Shown: positions 1 to 14,300 of the stretch, piece by piece
Layout of the letters: each line of letters opens with the position of its first letter
How positions within the stretch are numbered: the first letter of the stretch is position 1
Translations under genes and position numbers: made by a program
Notes under the pieces: model-generated
What the model was told of the DNA's origin: nothing
The model's input: only the letters and a program-made list of their open reading frames with translations
The model's database searches: none
Assembly: GCA_013397455.1 (NCBI GenBank)
Contig: VYZB01000326.1
Coordinates: 521,310-585,309 of the forward strand
Source of the DNA: Crotophaga sulcirostris
Lineage: Eukaryota > Chordata > Aves > Cuculiformes > Crotophagidae
Direction of reading: 5' to 3'
Length of the DNA stretch: 64,000 bases

Positions 1-3000
1 TTCCCATTACGAAGGGAAAGCGATGACAGAAGCACTTATTTCTTTGGGTTAATCTTGCGTTTTGTCACCTTTTAAAGCAAACAAAGAAACAATCTGCAAA
101 CACACTGCTGCGTCCTTATGGGAAAGGGGAGGATGGGTGTGCATCTATGGGAGGCAATTCCAATCTCCATAGGGAAAGCTGCTTGCTCCATTTCCCTGAA
201 CCATCCCCCTTGACTGCTCCAGCAATGCTTCTCTGGTTGTCCCCTTGCACTCTGCCCCTGCTCTTGTCTCCATCCCCCCACCACGCACAGCACATTGCAT
301 CCCCAATGAGGCTTTGGTCACAGCCACGCTCCTCCAGCAGCACCGATTCCCTCAAGCACAGCAACCAGATAAGACCTTTATCAGCCGTTTCTATTCTGCA
401 ACAGGGAGAACACGGGGTGAAATTCAAAGAGGCTGGAGTTGGACTTCATAAAAAGGGCTGATTACCCACTTCACGAGCCGGAGCAAACCACAGCAGCTCC
501 CTGTGCCTCTCTGTTTTCCCTGGGTCAGCTCAGAGGAGGGATGCTCAAAGAGAAAGAAAGCATCCCTTTTTCTTTCTCCTCCTTTTGCATCAAAGCAATA
601 TCTTCATTAGGGCTGCAGAGGCTCCCCAAACCTGTGGCTCCCTGCCCAGAGATCCTAGGTAAAAGGTGTCAGGAAGGCATCTCTGTATTTCAACCACTGC
701 CTTTCCAAAGCAAGACTACAGCAGAGAAGGGAAATCCTCAGGAGGTTGAGTTGCCTCTCGGCTGCATGGTGAGCATCTCCCCAGGGAGCTATTTCCTCGC
801 CTTGCTGCCCTGCCCCGCACGTGTCACAGGGAGCAGAGGACGTGGTATGGCACAGACCTGTGTGTCACGTCTGAGTCTCACTTAAAAATGAATGGTCTCT
901 TCTATTTCCCTGAGGAGAATGGAGCACACACTCGCACAGACACACACACACAAAATCAATACGTCGTTGGGTCTCAGGGAACAGCTCTTTTAATTACAAC
1001 TCTCCCCTGAGCTGGACACGAGGTAGGGTTTGCAATGAGGCGGATGCAGCAGCTCATGGGGAAGGAAAGGGGACGATTGGTGATGCTGGAGGCAAATGGA
1101 AGGAAATCATTTATTTCCCCCAGTGCTCTCACAGTCCCACCTGGGAACTGCTCAGAAATGATCTTGGTTGGCTGCAAAGCAGCCGGCCAGTGCAACCAGT
1201 GCCTCTCCTTACCCTGGTGTGAACCTCAAACCAGACAGCAACACGCCTGCTATGGGACTTAATCCAAAGAACCTTTTGCTGCTGGCTTTATCCATCGCAT
1301 TTATCTGCTGATCTCTCCCATCTCATCTTGCATTCAGCACAGCCTCCCCTGAGCTGCAGCTGGTTTGAGAGCAGTAGGCATAAATCCTGATTTAATACCT
1401 GGGAATGGGGGGCAGCGCCCTTTCCCGGGGAGATGCAGCTGGGGCGATTCCTTTGCAAGGGGCACTGGGATGCTGTTGGTCCCATCGGGCTCCTCCAGGC
1501 AAACAGGCAACCTGAGCTTCTTGATCCCCCAAAAGCGCTGCCAGAAGAAAGGTGAGGTCTTTGCCCTAAGTCTCCCCTCAATTCAGCAGCTCCCCCATCC
1601 CTCCTGCCCGCACACACTCCTTCTTTTACTCCGTTTCCAAGTGCTGAGTTACTATCAAGGAAGGTTTAATAGGGTCCTGGATTTTAAAGCCACTGGCACA
1701 CAGTCTGGGCCTTTTATGGTTAGTAATGAATAAAAGAACCCAAATCACCTTTCTCTTCTTTTTTTTTCTCCTCTCTCTTAACAGTCTCTGCCTACAAATT
1801 AAAGTCATTGTGCTTCTTGCTCTGTCTCGCTCCTTTTGTGTTCCTTTAACACCACCCTAGCCCATGCGGCACAAGTCCAAGACCTGCTGTGCCCTGCTTC
1901 CCTTACTCCTTTCTTTATTTTTATTTTGTAATATTTACCCTTTCCCATTCTTCTCGCTTTTTGCTCTCTCTCGCTTCCATCTTTCCTCCCTCCTGTTCCT
2001 TCCTGGTGTTTTTAACCCCCAAATTATCATGGGAGCAATGACATTTGGGAGCCACGCTGCAGAATGAAGCCCTTGACTCCTTTCCGTAGGGCTGGCAACC
2101 AGCCCTTCACGGTACAAAAAGCCAAAATTGCTACTATCTTGTCACCAATTCTGGTTATTTTTAGCACTCTTTCCCTTAAAGCGCCAGCTCCCTGAATCAT
2201 GTGATGACAGCGAGAAGCTTATCTCCCATCTAAAAAAGTTTCATGCCCTCACAGCTGCCGAGAAGTGCTGGGAAATATGAGTCAGACTTTTAAAACCATG
2301 CAGAAAGACTGAGCTTAAGTGCATGTTGCTGAAATCATAACTCGAGGGGCACCTAACCCTGCTTATTAAAAGCTCCTAATTTTTAATTCAATGCTGGAGA
2401 GAATTAGCCATCCAAACACTGTCAGGTGGCTTCAAAAGTCTCCCTGCTACCTTCACTTAATTAAGACAGCACAGAAGATCTTCATATCCTTTGGGTGAAG
2501 CGTTGGCTCGGTTGGACGTTTTTTCATTAGCTTCACCATAAATAAGATTTCAAGACTTGGCATTTACCACAGGAACAGAATGAAGAAATCAACATGAAGA
2601 CAAACCCTGTTTGGTAACCACAAGTGGATTTCAAGGCAAAACTGACTCTCTTATCTTCACATTTATCTTTATCCCGCTGATAAAGCGCTATTGATGTCCA
2701 GCAGTTATCTGATGGCACGCTAACGGCTCTATTTGTAGCTTGGAATGTGATAGCCCCACACTCTCCCCCCATTGCCAGCAGATTTTGTATGACAGGAATG
2801 TTCCATGACCTTTCTTTCCCATTTTTCACTTGCCCTGAACTTATTCTGCATGCAGAAATGGTCATCATCAGCCAGCCCTAAATAGTGCCTGGATCTCAGT
2901 TAACGGGGAATGATATAATATATAAGCCAAGAAGAAAAAGAACAAGAAAAGGAAAAAGATGAACCTCCTAATCTCTCACCTCATCTCCCTATGAGTCCCT

Positions 3001-3727
3001 GCCTCATATTTACCCTTCTCACATGTGCTTACAATTCTTCCTCAGTAAAGCATGGGGAGATGCACTCAACGACACAGGATACATAAGTACACATTTTACC
3101 GTACTACTGTTATTTATTATTAATAATAGTAATGCTAGCTCTGCCCTTGCAGACACCTCTAGGAGGGAAACAGCGTTTGTAAATGTCAATAAGCAGTTTC
3201 CCAAAATGCCCAGGCGTTGGTAGCAGTTGTGTTCCTTCCCTGAGCCATTAAAAATGGGGGCAAATCCCTGATTCTGTCCCCTCTGGTATTCAAGTCTTTT
3301 TGCTGGCTCTTTTTCCATGGAGGACACAGCTGGGTAGATGCTTCCTCTTCTACCTGCCCCAGAAGAAAACCAAATCCCTTCAGAATAGCCCCAAAAGAAG
3401 TTTTCACACTTTGGTGACAGAACTTGAACCTTCTTCCCTTACCATTCCTTCCTATACAGCTCTATGTGTTTCAATTTAAAACCACTAGAACTGGGTGTTT
3501 GTTCCCCCTCACTTCAAATGACACACACAAAAATAAAAAGCCATTATTGTCAATCTTTCCATGCTTTTCCTTTCCCCTAAATAACTTGAGAGCTCTGTTA
3601 TGAATCAAGAAATCATTTCAGATGGCCTAAAGGGCATTATTACTTCTTCAATAAAAATGCATATGGAATGCGATGAGGCTGCCATGAGAAGAGAGACCCC
3701 ATGTCCAACTGACTACAGAGGCCAATC
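1..3727. other. Intronic DNA, no gene seen
   Basis: Presumed intron 1. Apart from the CA microsatellite it holds a pyrimidine-rich stretch (about 1740-1990) and an AT-rich block with a TTAATTAA palindrome at 2457. ORFs here are short and look random. Confidence 0.6.
924..953 (+). repeat. CA-rich microsatellite
   Basis: An imperfect (CA)n run with CTCG and GA interruptions, ending ACACACACACACAAAA. Confidence 0.8.
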
Positions 3728-4054
3728 CAACACTTCAGGGGTTCCAGGAAAGCTGGGGAGGGGCTCTTGATCAGCGAGTGCAGAGATAGGGTGAAGGGGG
3801 GAAAGGTTTTCAGGTGAAAGAGGGGAGATTGAAATGAGATTTTGGGAAGAAATGTTTTCTTGTGAGGGTCAGAGGCCCTGGCACAGGTTACCCAGAGAAG
3901 TTGTGGATGCCCCACCCATGGAGGTGTTCAAGGCCAGGTTGGATGGGGCTTTGAGCATCCTGATCCAGTAGAAGGTATCCCTGCCCATGGCAGAGGGGTT
4001 GGACCTAGATGGGCTTTAATTTCCCTTTTAACCAAACCATTCTATGATTCTATG
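3728..4054 (+). mobile_element. CR1 LINE fragment (3' end, 5' truncated)
   Basis: The copy runs from a GTTCCAGGAAAGCTGGGGAG-type segment through CAAGGCCAGGTTGGATGGGG to AACCAAACCATTCTATG and the terminal TATGATTCTATGAA. This is the 3' untranslated region of a CR1 of the AACCCAAACCATTC class. There is no coding capacity. Confidence 0.92.
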
Positions 4055-4730
4055 AAATTTGAGAAGCACAAGGGCTTCCTCCAAACCCCGTCTGGCTCAC
4101 GGGGACATCACTGCGGCAACTCCTGGTCCAAGGACACTTTGGGTTCCTCTCTTTTGGGACCAAAACCTCTTCACATAAAGTCCTCTGGATTTTGGATGCA
4201 TCACCTGGGCTCCACAAAGATTCACCTTGCAGCACAAGAATTTGTTGAAACGTTGCTGCCTGGCAGAATATGGTTGTACTAAAGGACAGCTGATGCCTGA
4301 CATTTATCTTCATGACAGAAGACTGTAGACCACAAAACATGAGAGGCAGAGTTAGTTATCTTCTCCTTACCCATGATTGACAGTAAATGTCAGGCAAGAT
4401 TAGTTATTCTGTATCATATACATGCCACGCATGTTTTTAATTCTCCTACTGCTCCAGTACAATTTTCAGTCACAGTTGTAATAAATCAAATGTATTTGCT
4501 CTGCGTGGAGAAGAGACTCTGCAATTGAAGAAGACCTGCCGGTCACCCACCTTACTTATTTCATGTGTCTTCAACCCAACAAGGGTTACTCTATACTATT
4601 CTGACTGTGATACCTTAATTTCTATTAAAATGGTAATTAAACCCATTTGCTATTTCTGCATCACCTTCCATCATGATGGATCCAACAACACAAGCTGATA
4701 TATAAATGAGCTGCTTTTCTCATCAGTAAA

Positions 4731-5112
4731 ACACAGAATCACCGAATGCCCTGAGATGGAAGGGACCCACAAGGATCACCGAGTCCAACTCCTGTCCCTA
4801 CACAGGACAACCCCAACATTCACACTGTGTGCCTAAGGGTGTTGTTCAAATGTTTCCGTAATATAGTCAGGCTTGCTGTTGTGACAGCTTCCCTGGGGAG
4901 CTGTTCCAGTGCTCCACCACCCTCTGGGTGAAGAACCTTTTCCTAATGTCCAACCTAACCCTCCCCTGGTGCACCTTCCTGCCATTCCCTCAGGTCCTAT
5001 CACTGGTCAGCAGAGAGAAGACACCAGTGCGTGCTCCCCCTCCCCTTAGTAGGAAGCTGCAGACTGCGATGAGGTCATGTCCTCACTGAACAGATCAAGT
5101 GACATGATCACC
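4731..5112 (-). mobile_element. CR1 LINE fragment, CAACTC 3'-end class
   Basis: It begins at its 3' end with ACACAGAATCACCGAATG, then GGAAGGGACCCACAAGGATC. It also has the CR1 segments GTTCCAGTGCTCCACCACC and CCTAATGTCCAACCTAACC. It shares its 3' end with the copies at 49596 and 54315. A small deletion near 5080 is likely. Confidence 0.9.
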
Positions 5113-6595
5113 TCTAGGTTGAAAGTCCCAGTATTTAACAACCTGATGCCCCTCACATTGCTGTTTAGGACAGCCAACAGGAAAACATGAAGACAGAACT
5201 TAAAGAAGGACAATGATGAAATTTGAAATACACTAAAAGTGCCATCTTTACCAGGAGAAGTAAAATCCAACTATCTGGAACGTGGTAAGTAGTCAAGAAC
5301 TTTGGGTTTAGTCTTGTCTAAATGACTGGGCTTATTGTAGCAGCGTGATCTGCCACCATGCTCATGAGAACAGCAAACCCAACGTGCTCCGTGGAGAATA
5401 CGCATTAACGCAGGGTTTTAAATCACAGCCGCCAGCTTTGTGATTGAGCTAATTACAGCTTCGGCGCAAGACACAGCAAGCTCTGCTGCAGCAGCCAGGC
5501 TTTCCTGTGGTCAGGTTGGAAGGCAGCCTGGCCAAAACTCTCCTGGTCATCTCAACTAGCATTTTCTTGGGCTCAGATTGCTCAGAGTGTACAGAGGGGC
5601 TGGGAAGGACTCCATCTCACCATGCCCTAAATGCACAGTTTTCTGCACCCAAACTAGGAGCCTGCTCTTCCTCTGCCATCCAAGAAGAGCATCTCTGAAC
5701 AGTCACACATACCCTTCAAAAGACGAGTTGCTTCCTCTTCTCAAATCCCTGCAGAGGCTGATTACATGACTAACTTTTATAGGGCTGAAGTAGGTGAGAT
5801 TAATCTCATCATAAACCACCAAGATCTGTCTCTGATCAGAAATTCTCCTCTGCGCATGAAACAGCTTCCTAAAAGACATTCCTTTAAGCCAGGCCTCCCT
5901 TGTAAAAAAAAGAAGCCATTTAGTTGAAATCTCCCTGGCTAGCTTTAATCACAGTAAAATGCAAAATGGTGACAAGTGTCACAGATGGAGCTGTGTCACA
6001 GGCAGCAAAGCCCTCTGTGTCAGCAGGACCTGGTGACCGACAGGGTGCTACATTTAAATCTTGTTTCCCCAGTGTGAATCCCCAGGCAAACAGAAGGGAA
6101 GGCACACCAGCTGTAGTCCTTTTCGATCATAACTAGGAGATGCAGGAATAGAAACAAACTCCATGTCACCTGGAGAAGAAAAAGGAAAGGCTAACGTTGT
6201 CCTGACCTGCTGTCTGTCTTGTTAAAATGGATTTCAGCATGTAAGACAGAGCACAAGTCATTTCCGAGCACATCACAGCTGTGCATTTGCCTATACAAAC
6301 CTGACAGTATCTAATGCCTTGCTCTGCACGAGGTTTGAGATTCCTCCACAGTTTAACAGGCACCACATAAATTCAGGCTCTTACTAGGATGACGTGTCTA
6401 TGAAGCACAAGAAATGCGCTCAGCTGAGACTATCTCCTTCTGGCGCGTGTGCGCGTATCGCACAGGCTCAATCCTCCTTCAAGGAGAAGCTGAAAGGAAG
6501 ACCCTCACCGTGCATCGCATCCCTAAAGGCGTTGAACTGACTCTCCTTGGGAATCAAGTTTATGTCTAGTGGAGGAGCAATAAACTCAAAGGATA
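5113..6595. other. Intronic DNA, no gene seen
   Basis: No repeat or exon recognised. A compact block at 5375-5480 keeps several CpGs around a CTAATTAC homeodomain-type site and is a possible conserved element. Confidence 0.5.
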
Positions 6596-6770
6596 CCATA
6601 GAATCATAGAATGGTTTGGGTTGGAAGGGACCTTAAAATCATTCAGTTCCAACTCCCCTGCCATGCACAGGGACACCTCCCACCAGATCCCTTTCAACCT
6701 GGCCTTGAACACTTCCAGAGAGGGGGCATCCACAACTTCCCTGGGCAACCTGTTCCAATGTCTTGATCTT
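6596..6770 (-). mobile_element. CR1 LINE 3' end fragment
   Basis: ATAGAATCATAGAATGGTTT, then GGGTTGGAAGGGACC and CCTGGCCTTGAACACTTCC. A short 5'-truncated copy of the AACCCAAACCATTC class. Confidence 0.93.
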
Positions 6771-9570
6771 CTGCACAGAACCTAGAGATGGAGCAGCAGG
6801 GCTGGCTAACACCCCTCTACCTGGGCTCCTCTTTTAGGACCAACCTGCATGGCATGGACTTTGCTGTTCTCCTTTGTTGGGGGTCTATGCCTAGTTGCCC
6901 CTCATTGCACCCAGCTGACTGAATCCAAACCAAAAATTTGGGCCATCATCTTTGCTTCATCCCACACTCCTCCTCTACCCTGGGTTGGTGCTGGTGTTTG
7001 CAGACAGCCCTACAAGCTAAGAGAAGCATGGAGAAGACTGCAATATCTCCGGGGGGCACCAGGTCCCTTCCTAATAGCTTTCATGTCTTCCTGCATCTTT
7101 AAATAATTGAAATCTCTTTGTTGCTAAGTACATCCAAGCAAGAGGGCACTAAAAGTTTTAAACCTCTCTGGGGAGAGTAAGGCCAGGAAATCTACACAAG
7201 ACACAAGATGTCCTGCCACCAAAGTACCTTGTCTCCTGAAACGAGACCAACTACGCCGCTCCTCCGAGCCGCTTGCCTTAATGACTGCTCTCTCAGGATG
7301 CTTGTCACTACTACGGGAAAGGCATCCTCCTTTATTCATAACAGCTTTTTCAAATCTAGTTTAAAAAATCATTTCAGTGTAGAGCATGATGTCTACAAAG
7401 TGCCTCTCCAGAGAGAAGTAGCAGCAGGGTAACTTGAGGTTCCTGTAGTAGCTTGTCAACCTTAGAAAAGCACAGCACGTAGATATATGTGATTGGTCCT
7501 TATACAGATGCCTACGTCAGACGTAGCAATGGAGAAGTACTTCATGTCTTTCTGTCCCATGATTTCCCCAACAGAAGACCCCAAAGTTATATTTTCTTGT
7601 CATATATCAACAAGGCGGGCAACTCTTCTACAACTACAAAGGGTCAGGGCATTGCAACCAGGAGGAAACCACTGGTCAGATCAGCAGCACAGGTTAGCTT
7701 TGGGTCTGGTTCACTCATGAGCGCAGTTACTCCCCTTTAGACCACCCTGAGTCGCTCAGCAGCCGGCTATTGCTGACAGCCAGCAGGATGCCAGCAAGGC
7801 ATCACTTGAGTCAGAAATTGGATCTAACAGCTTCCCCTGAAAAGTCCATGTCTCTTCAGATGTGCCTAATTAAATCATCTTTTGCATTTTATTTGAAGAC
7901 AACGGAGTGCTTTTAAACAGCCTAACAGCTTGCTAATCGTCCCGAGATGGTGAGTACGCATTCCCCATAGTATAGAGGAAGAAGGTCACCACAAGAGAGG
8001 AGCCCAGGCACGCAACGGTCTTGAAGGAATGACCCCAGGCAGCTGTCCTTTGCTGCAACCACCAGTTCACACTTCTGACAACTGAGTCCCTGTGCATCAC
8101 TCCTGATGGAAATAACCCCCCATTTATAACTCATTGTAATTACCTGCCTATTTCTGCGTCCCGCCTTCGTAAGGTAGTCTCTCTGCAATTACAGTTAATT
8201 GCCTTGATTGCTGCTGAATATTTCAAGAAAGTTCAGGGAAAAAAAAAATACTTGAGAGAGGATAGTCTGATGAGGACTCATATTGGGATCAGCATAGAAA
8301 GTGTTAATAGTTGAGGTGTTTAATTTAATTTTCATTCCTGCCACTAAAGTAAGCCCAAAGCCTGTGGAAGCTCTACCAGAACAGACATAAATCTTGGCCA
8401 ATTTTCTACAATTCCATGAGACCTTCTTTGAACAGAAGTCCTAAGCAGTAGTTGAAAGAGCCCCCAGCCAGCCCTCCCATAGATGCTTGGCACCATGGTC
8501 AGAGTGGCAGGATTACATTCCATTACCTACAGTGACTGCAAATATTCCTTAACTTGTAATCAGCTCATCCTTGGCCAGGCTCTAAATTTCCCGTAGCGTT
8601 GAGCTCCATCGGATTATTGATTTTGTAAAGTAAGCAAGCATCGTGAGCTGCCCCCTAGCCTGAAGAATCACCAGTGAGGCCAAAACACTCCCTCACTGCT
8701 CTGCCACAGGACTTGAGCACAGGTTTAAACACAGGATTAAATGGCAACCCCAGCTCTGAAAGCAACCGCGAGCCATTAGTGTCCTCAGTTGCTCTCTGTC
8801 CATCCTTCGCTATCCCTCCCTGCAGGTGCCCCATGCCCAACTCCCAGAATTGCACCAATGGTGTTACAAGTCCCAGCTGCTCCTCAATGGGAAGGTCAAG
8901 CAGAGCAAAGTTTCCCACCGAACCACAAAACCTCAGTTTGGCTTCCTTCTGAAGGGACATCAATTACTCGGGGCTGTCAGGATGATGACAAGGTAGACCA
9001 GCCTCTACAATAAGGAGGACATTCAGGCTAATAACTTCTCATTAAGCTCCTCAGAGCTGGATGTTTTCCATGCTTTCCTGCAGGACTGCTGCCAGGGTGC
9101 CTTTGCTCCCCTTACCCAGCTAACTCTTGAAGGGATATGTCTTGAGTCACTGTTGTAAAATAAGTTCACCTACGAACAGCCCTGCCTGGAAATCTTTGTC
9201 AGAGCTGGACAGAGAAGCCACAACCTCTGAGTTTTCACTCTGATGCCAGGTCACCCTTCCTCCTCCAAAGGAGGATGACAGCATCCAATGCGGATTTAAA
9301 AAAAAAAAAAAAAAAAGAATGAAAGGAAAGAAACCCATCACTTCTGATCAAGCTATTGCCTGCAAGGACAATGCAACATACTGGAGGGAGCGCAAGGTGA
9401 GCATGGTCAGGATGCTACATTTCACCCTTTCTTCCCCTGGGATTAACCTTCAAACGTCCTTCGCCATGACCAGAGAGGCAAATCACAAGTGTTCAAGTTC
9501 AGGGCTAATTTATGACACCGAGCTGAATAGCCACATTTGCATCCCACCCCTTCTTCCACACATCATGAAC
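6771..9570. other. Intronic DNA, no gene seen
   Basis: Ordinary single-copy sequence with short chance ORFs. The only repeat noticed is the A19 tract at 9298. Confidence 0.5.
9298..9316 (+). repeat. A19 homopolymer
   Basis: Nineteen A followed by GAATGAAAGGAAAG. No retrocopy or target-site duplication is evident beside it. Confidence 0.85.
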
Positions 9571-9714
9571 CAACTCTCTTGGCCTTCATATGGGAGTTGG
9601 TCCAGCCCTTGGATCATCTCCGTGGCCTCCTCTGGACTCTCTCCAGCAGATCCTTGCCCTTCCTGTACTGAGGACTCCAAAGTTGAACACAGAACTCCAG
9701 GTACTCCTGAAGTA
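9571..9714 (-). mobile_element. CR1 LINE internal fragment
   Basis: CTCCAGC-type text: GGATCATCTCCGTGGCCTCC, then CTTCCTGTACTGAGGACTCC. It corresponds to the segment upstream of the 3' untranslated region, as in the copies at 27116 and 44521. It lacks the terminal 8-mers. Confidence 0.8.
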
Positions 9715-11017
9715 CTCCTTCCTTCCCACAAGCCATGGCTCCAGGGACTACCCCAAAGCACTCCATGTCCTACGTTTCTCAGGAGTGCTCATCTGGGTTG
9801 GACTTAGTGGGGTTACCTTCACCTCATAAAATATGCTTAAGAAAAGTCTCCAACCCATTAATGCTTCATAAAAATTTTACAAGGTTTCTGCTAAGGGGAG
9901 GAAAACAAACAGAGATGGTGTCGGCATCAAGGCACTCTTTAAATCAAATATTCTTTCTCTAATGCATTATTTTTTTTAGAGTAGCAATCAAGAAAGCAAT
10001 CAAGTATGAAGCCCACAGCTCCCAATGCTTCCATTTCCAGCATCTGAATTTTTCCCAGCTCAGGACATCGGTTCCCAATGTTTTCATCAGCCCCATGCTG
10101 GCTACAACAGCACATCCCACCAAGTTGCTGAAGCAGCTGCGAGGGTGAGACAAACAACAAAAACCACCGCCCAGAAAGCGAAGGACACAACACCCTGACA
10201 AGGACTCTGATCTACAAGAGCGATGTTTTGATTGAGTTAATTCACTTTACTGCACCAGCATCCAGAACCAGAGTGGGATCAATGCATAGTGTGTACGGGG
10301 ACTGTGAGCATCTTCCAAGCACATGGGGTTGGGTGAGGGAGCGAGGAAGCTCCTGTCCATCACTGATAAAGGCAGAAGCCTTTACACTCACCACCATTAA
10401 CAACTCCTTCATTAAAAACCACAGCTGAGGTTGCTTTTCCAGTAGGGAATGGTGCATCACAACACAGCTACCAACAGGAGGTTTACCATTAAATCAGCAG
10501 CTGAGGTCCAGGCCAGACAGAGACATTTAGCAACTGGGCACCAGAATCAGCTCAAGACCTATCTTATACATCTGGGAAAATGTCAAAGGTATTTCTGCAG
10601 CATTCACTACCCAAAAAGGCTCAATAATCTCTTTTCCTCCTCTTGTTTGTGTGTTCCTTTGTTTTTCTGAGACTTTCCCCTTCACCGGAGAAGCCCTGTG
10701 CTACAAACATATATCGTTCTCAAAATCAGGCTTTTTCATAAACAGTATATTAAAAACCAACCCCCCAAAGAAAACTCAGCAACGGAATATAAAAATATAC
10801 AGTTATTGGAGAGCTGCACAGTGACAGCTAGCGATGAGAAACAAGAACACTGAAAGTGATGGGGGGAGAAGTAAATAAACAGAACACCGAGTGAAATATT
10901 CTGCTGAGAATTCAGGAGACATTAAATATCTAACATCAAATGTACAAATACATAAAATATACATAAGCTTCAGAAATCTACATCATCTATAGATATACAT
11001 TAAATACATATATATAA
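9715..11017. other. Intronic DNA, no gene seen
   Basis: Single-copy. It becomes AT-rich towards 10700-11017, with several TATA/ATACAT runs. Confidence 0.5.
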
Positions 11018-11345
11018 CAGCCTTCCAGTACTGAAAGGGGCTCCAGGAAAGCTGGGGAGGGGCTCTTGATCAGGGAGTGCAGGGATAGGAAGAGGGAAAA
11101 TGGTTTTCAGTTGAAAGAGGGGAGACTGAGATGAGATCTTGGGAAGAAATGTTTTCCTGTGAGGATGGGGAGACTCTGGCACAGGTTGCCCAGAGCAGTG
11201 GTGGCTGCCCCATTCCTGGAGGTGTTCAAGGTCAGGTTGGATGGGGCTTTGAGCACCCTGATCCAGTGGGAGGTGTCCCTGACCATGGTTGAAACTGGAT
11301 GGTCTTTGAGGTCCCTTCCAACCCAAACCATTCTGTGATTCTATA
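11018..11345 (+). mobile_element. CR1 LINE 3' fragment
   Basis: AGTACTGAAAGGGGCTCCAG through GGTTGGATGGGGCTTTGAGC to CCAAACCATTCTGTGATTCT. It closely matches the copy at 47941-48279, so both belong to the same subfamily. Confidence 0.93.
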
Positions 11346-14300
11346 TAGGTATACATTAAACACATATAATCTATTTCACAAAATTTGAATTTTAAAAGTC
11401 CATTTTCAACCATAAATGTTTATTGCTCTCCTCTATCTGCCACAGATCCTGAGAAAGGAGAAACTTTGTTTTTTCCTGAGGAACTGCACAGAGATTTGGG
11501 CTGATTCCCAGGAGACAGGGAGTTGGGTGGGGAGCGGGGAGGATGCAGACAAAGCTGACGCCAAAGCCACCAGCACCTCAGGCACTTCTGCAGAGAGATC
11601 GTGCCTCTTGCTGCTCCCCAGCCTCAAGCCCCTCTCATCTCTCACCTCCAATCCCCTTTAAACAAAATGTCCAGAGAGGAAAGAAACCTTCTGGAGCTGC
11701 CTTTAGCAGAGCAGCACCCTGTTTCCCATCACCTGCTAACAAAAGCTCACTCTGCACCCTGCTATTCACAACCTGGCCATGCTCCATCCCTAAGGGACAG
11801 CTTCACAGACTGGCAGTGAAAGCATCGGAGCTGCCAAATAAAGCCAGAAGAGACAGCTTCTCCCATCCGTCTTCCCCATGGCTGTTTCACAGAGGGATGT
11901 GTGAACATCTGAGCTGGTTAAATAAATACAGAGCCTCCCAAAAACACAGATTCATGTTGGGTTTAAGTCAGATTAGGGGAACTTCATTTCCATCTCATCT
12001 CTGCTCCCAAACCCCTCTCCACCTCCCAGGCTGCAGCTGGAGCTGTGGAACATTAGCAAAGAGTGGTGGGAGAGAAACACAGAAGCCTAAGAGCAAAAAT
12101 TAGCAATAAAACCTTTGCTGCCTCCATCTCTTGCGCTGTGGAGAAGCTGGGAGGCTGGTTAATGGATGTCAGTTCTGTTTCCATTGAAGAAAATAAAAAT
12201 CAATGAAAGCCTCTTAGGCAGGCAGGGCACAGCCACGGCCCTCGTGCTGCCTCGCCCTTTGGACTTCACCACCTCAGCCAGAAAAGGAGTTTGCACCCAC
12301 GTCTCTCAACACACAAGCAGAGCCAAGCTGCCCTATGGGTTCCTACAGGAGAAGAAAGTGGAGCATCCCTAACCTAACCCTCAACACTGTTTCTTTGCCA
12401 GCAGATGTTCAGTCCTAGAGATCTCTGCAGCGATGGTTGTGCTGGGGTGGGAAGATCCTCAGCTCAAACTGCCATGTTGGCAGAGGCCCCACTGCAGATG
12501 CAATTATAAAGATAAAATTCTCTTCCAACCACTTTCGGGTTGGGGTTCTTTTTTGGCTCCTGCGGTTTTGCCACACCGACACAAACAGCGCTTTGCTGGC
12601 AGAAGGGCCTCGCTCCGGGTGGTCTCCATAGCACTGGAGTCTGATTTTTTCCCTTACTGCTAAGACATTTCAGCCTCTCATGCAGAAAAGATGCAGCTTG
12701 GACATTTCATTAGCACTAAAAAGAATACTAATGAACTTACAGGTTGCTGGGTGAGGTACCTAATGACAAGCCATGTGCAGAATTGCTTAGCTGAGACTCG
12801 TGGAACTTAGAGGGATGAGAGACAAAAGGACTTATGATCCAAAATAAAATAAAACGCAAAAAGACCACCAAAACCCCACATTTCTTCCTCCATTTCTGCT
12901 TGGTGATGTATCAGATACATTCCTGCTGCTAACACACTCACGTGGCTCTAATGCCTCGCCCTGACCAATGTTGGATATTTCCCATTTTGATCCCATGGCT
13001 TCTTCTAAACACTTGGCTTGGGATTCATCACCTCGACATGCAAGCTAGCCATTTGGACCCCGTTTTATAGCAAATGGTGAGAAAAAAGGCACTGCTAGGA
13101 CACAATCTGTCTGACCTATTTCAGACATCTGCCTTAGACTGGGATGAATTGCACCCTAAAAAGGTCCATTGCGCTGCAGCAACTACAAAGGGGGACTAGA
13201 CAACACACTCAGATGTAGACATCCATCATCTCGGACACCTGCAGTTACAGGAGCAAGTATCCCAGATTGCTCGTGCTTTTCTGAGTTCTTACAGAACTGC
13301 TAACAGATCGAGAGCCACCCAGCCTTTGAGGGGGGTTCTGACAGTTCCTTTTCTTTTTCTGTCTTCTAACAGACAGATTTCATCCTACCTTAGCCCATGC
13401 TGGTCTTATGTCCCCCTGTAGCCAGTGATAAAGAGACAGGACTCTGGGATATTGACTGTTCCCTCTCTCTTTCCAAGACCTGCTTAGGTCAGGCACCTAA
13501 TTTCTGGATGCCCAAAGCTCAGACCAATCTGACTGGGAACACCCTGATTTTAAAACACTCCCAGGTGGATCTGTCATCAATATGAGCACCTTGAGCTCTG
13601 CCTGATGATGCCACGTAGGCATCACATTAGCCAATGCTCACATTGGAAACGCATGTGGTGCACAGGTGGAGCTGATTATTACTCCATCCATCTGAAAAGC
13701 ATGGTGTGAAGGCTCTCCACAAGGTTTTTGCTCCCCATGGTCCCCATTGGGATCTCTTTGGCCATTATACATAGGTAATCTCCTCCGGGACCTGCTCAGA
13801 ATTTTGTGTTTGGGAGGATTGCATCCAGTCAGCACTGGATGCTCTGAGGAAAGCACCAATGCTCCCAAAGCTAATGACTGGGAAATATCACACTGAGAGA
13901 CATAAAACCAGAGATGGGCACTTGAGAGGGTCTGCAGGAGGTACATCCCAGCATGTTGAGCTCAGCCTGTCCAGAATGGCCTTGGGGAGACAGTGACCTG
14001 GGACAACTCCTGCTTCCTTCACCTTCTTCCCACATACAACCTTCCCCTTTCCTTCCCTCCGGCAAGGGAACCTCACTACTAACTGAACAAGCTGCACACT
14101 TGCTTCTGCAGCTCCTGCTGTGTCAGCAATGCTGCATGCCACCTCCAAGCAAACATCACATCCCAGCCCTTGCCCGAGGAGTTCTTCAGCAAACAGCTGC
14201 CTGAAAGTACAGCTGCAGCATCTCAGCATAAGGGCCAGTTTTGGTCAGAAAGCCACGTGATACGAGAAAGAAAAGATAAGGCGGCACATCCTGTCCAAAG

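Noticed and set aside
11543..12103. 186-codon plus-strand frame
   Set aside because: Composition looks random, no domain, and no splice or start context.
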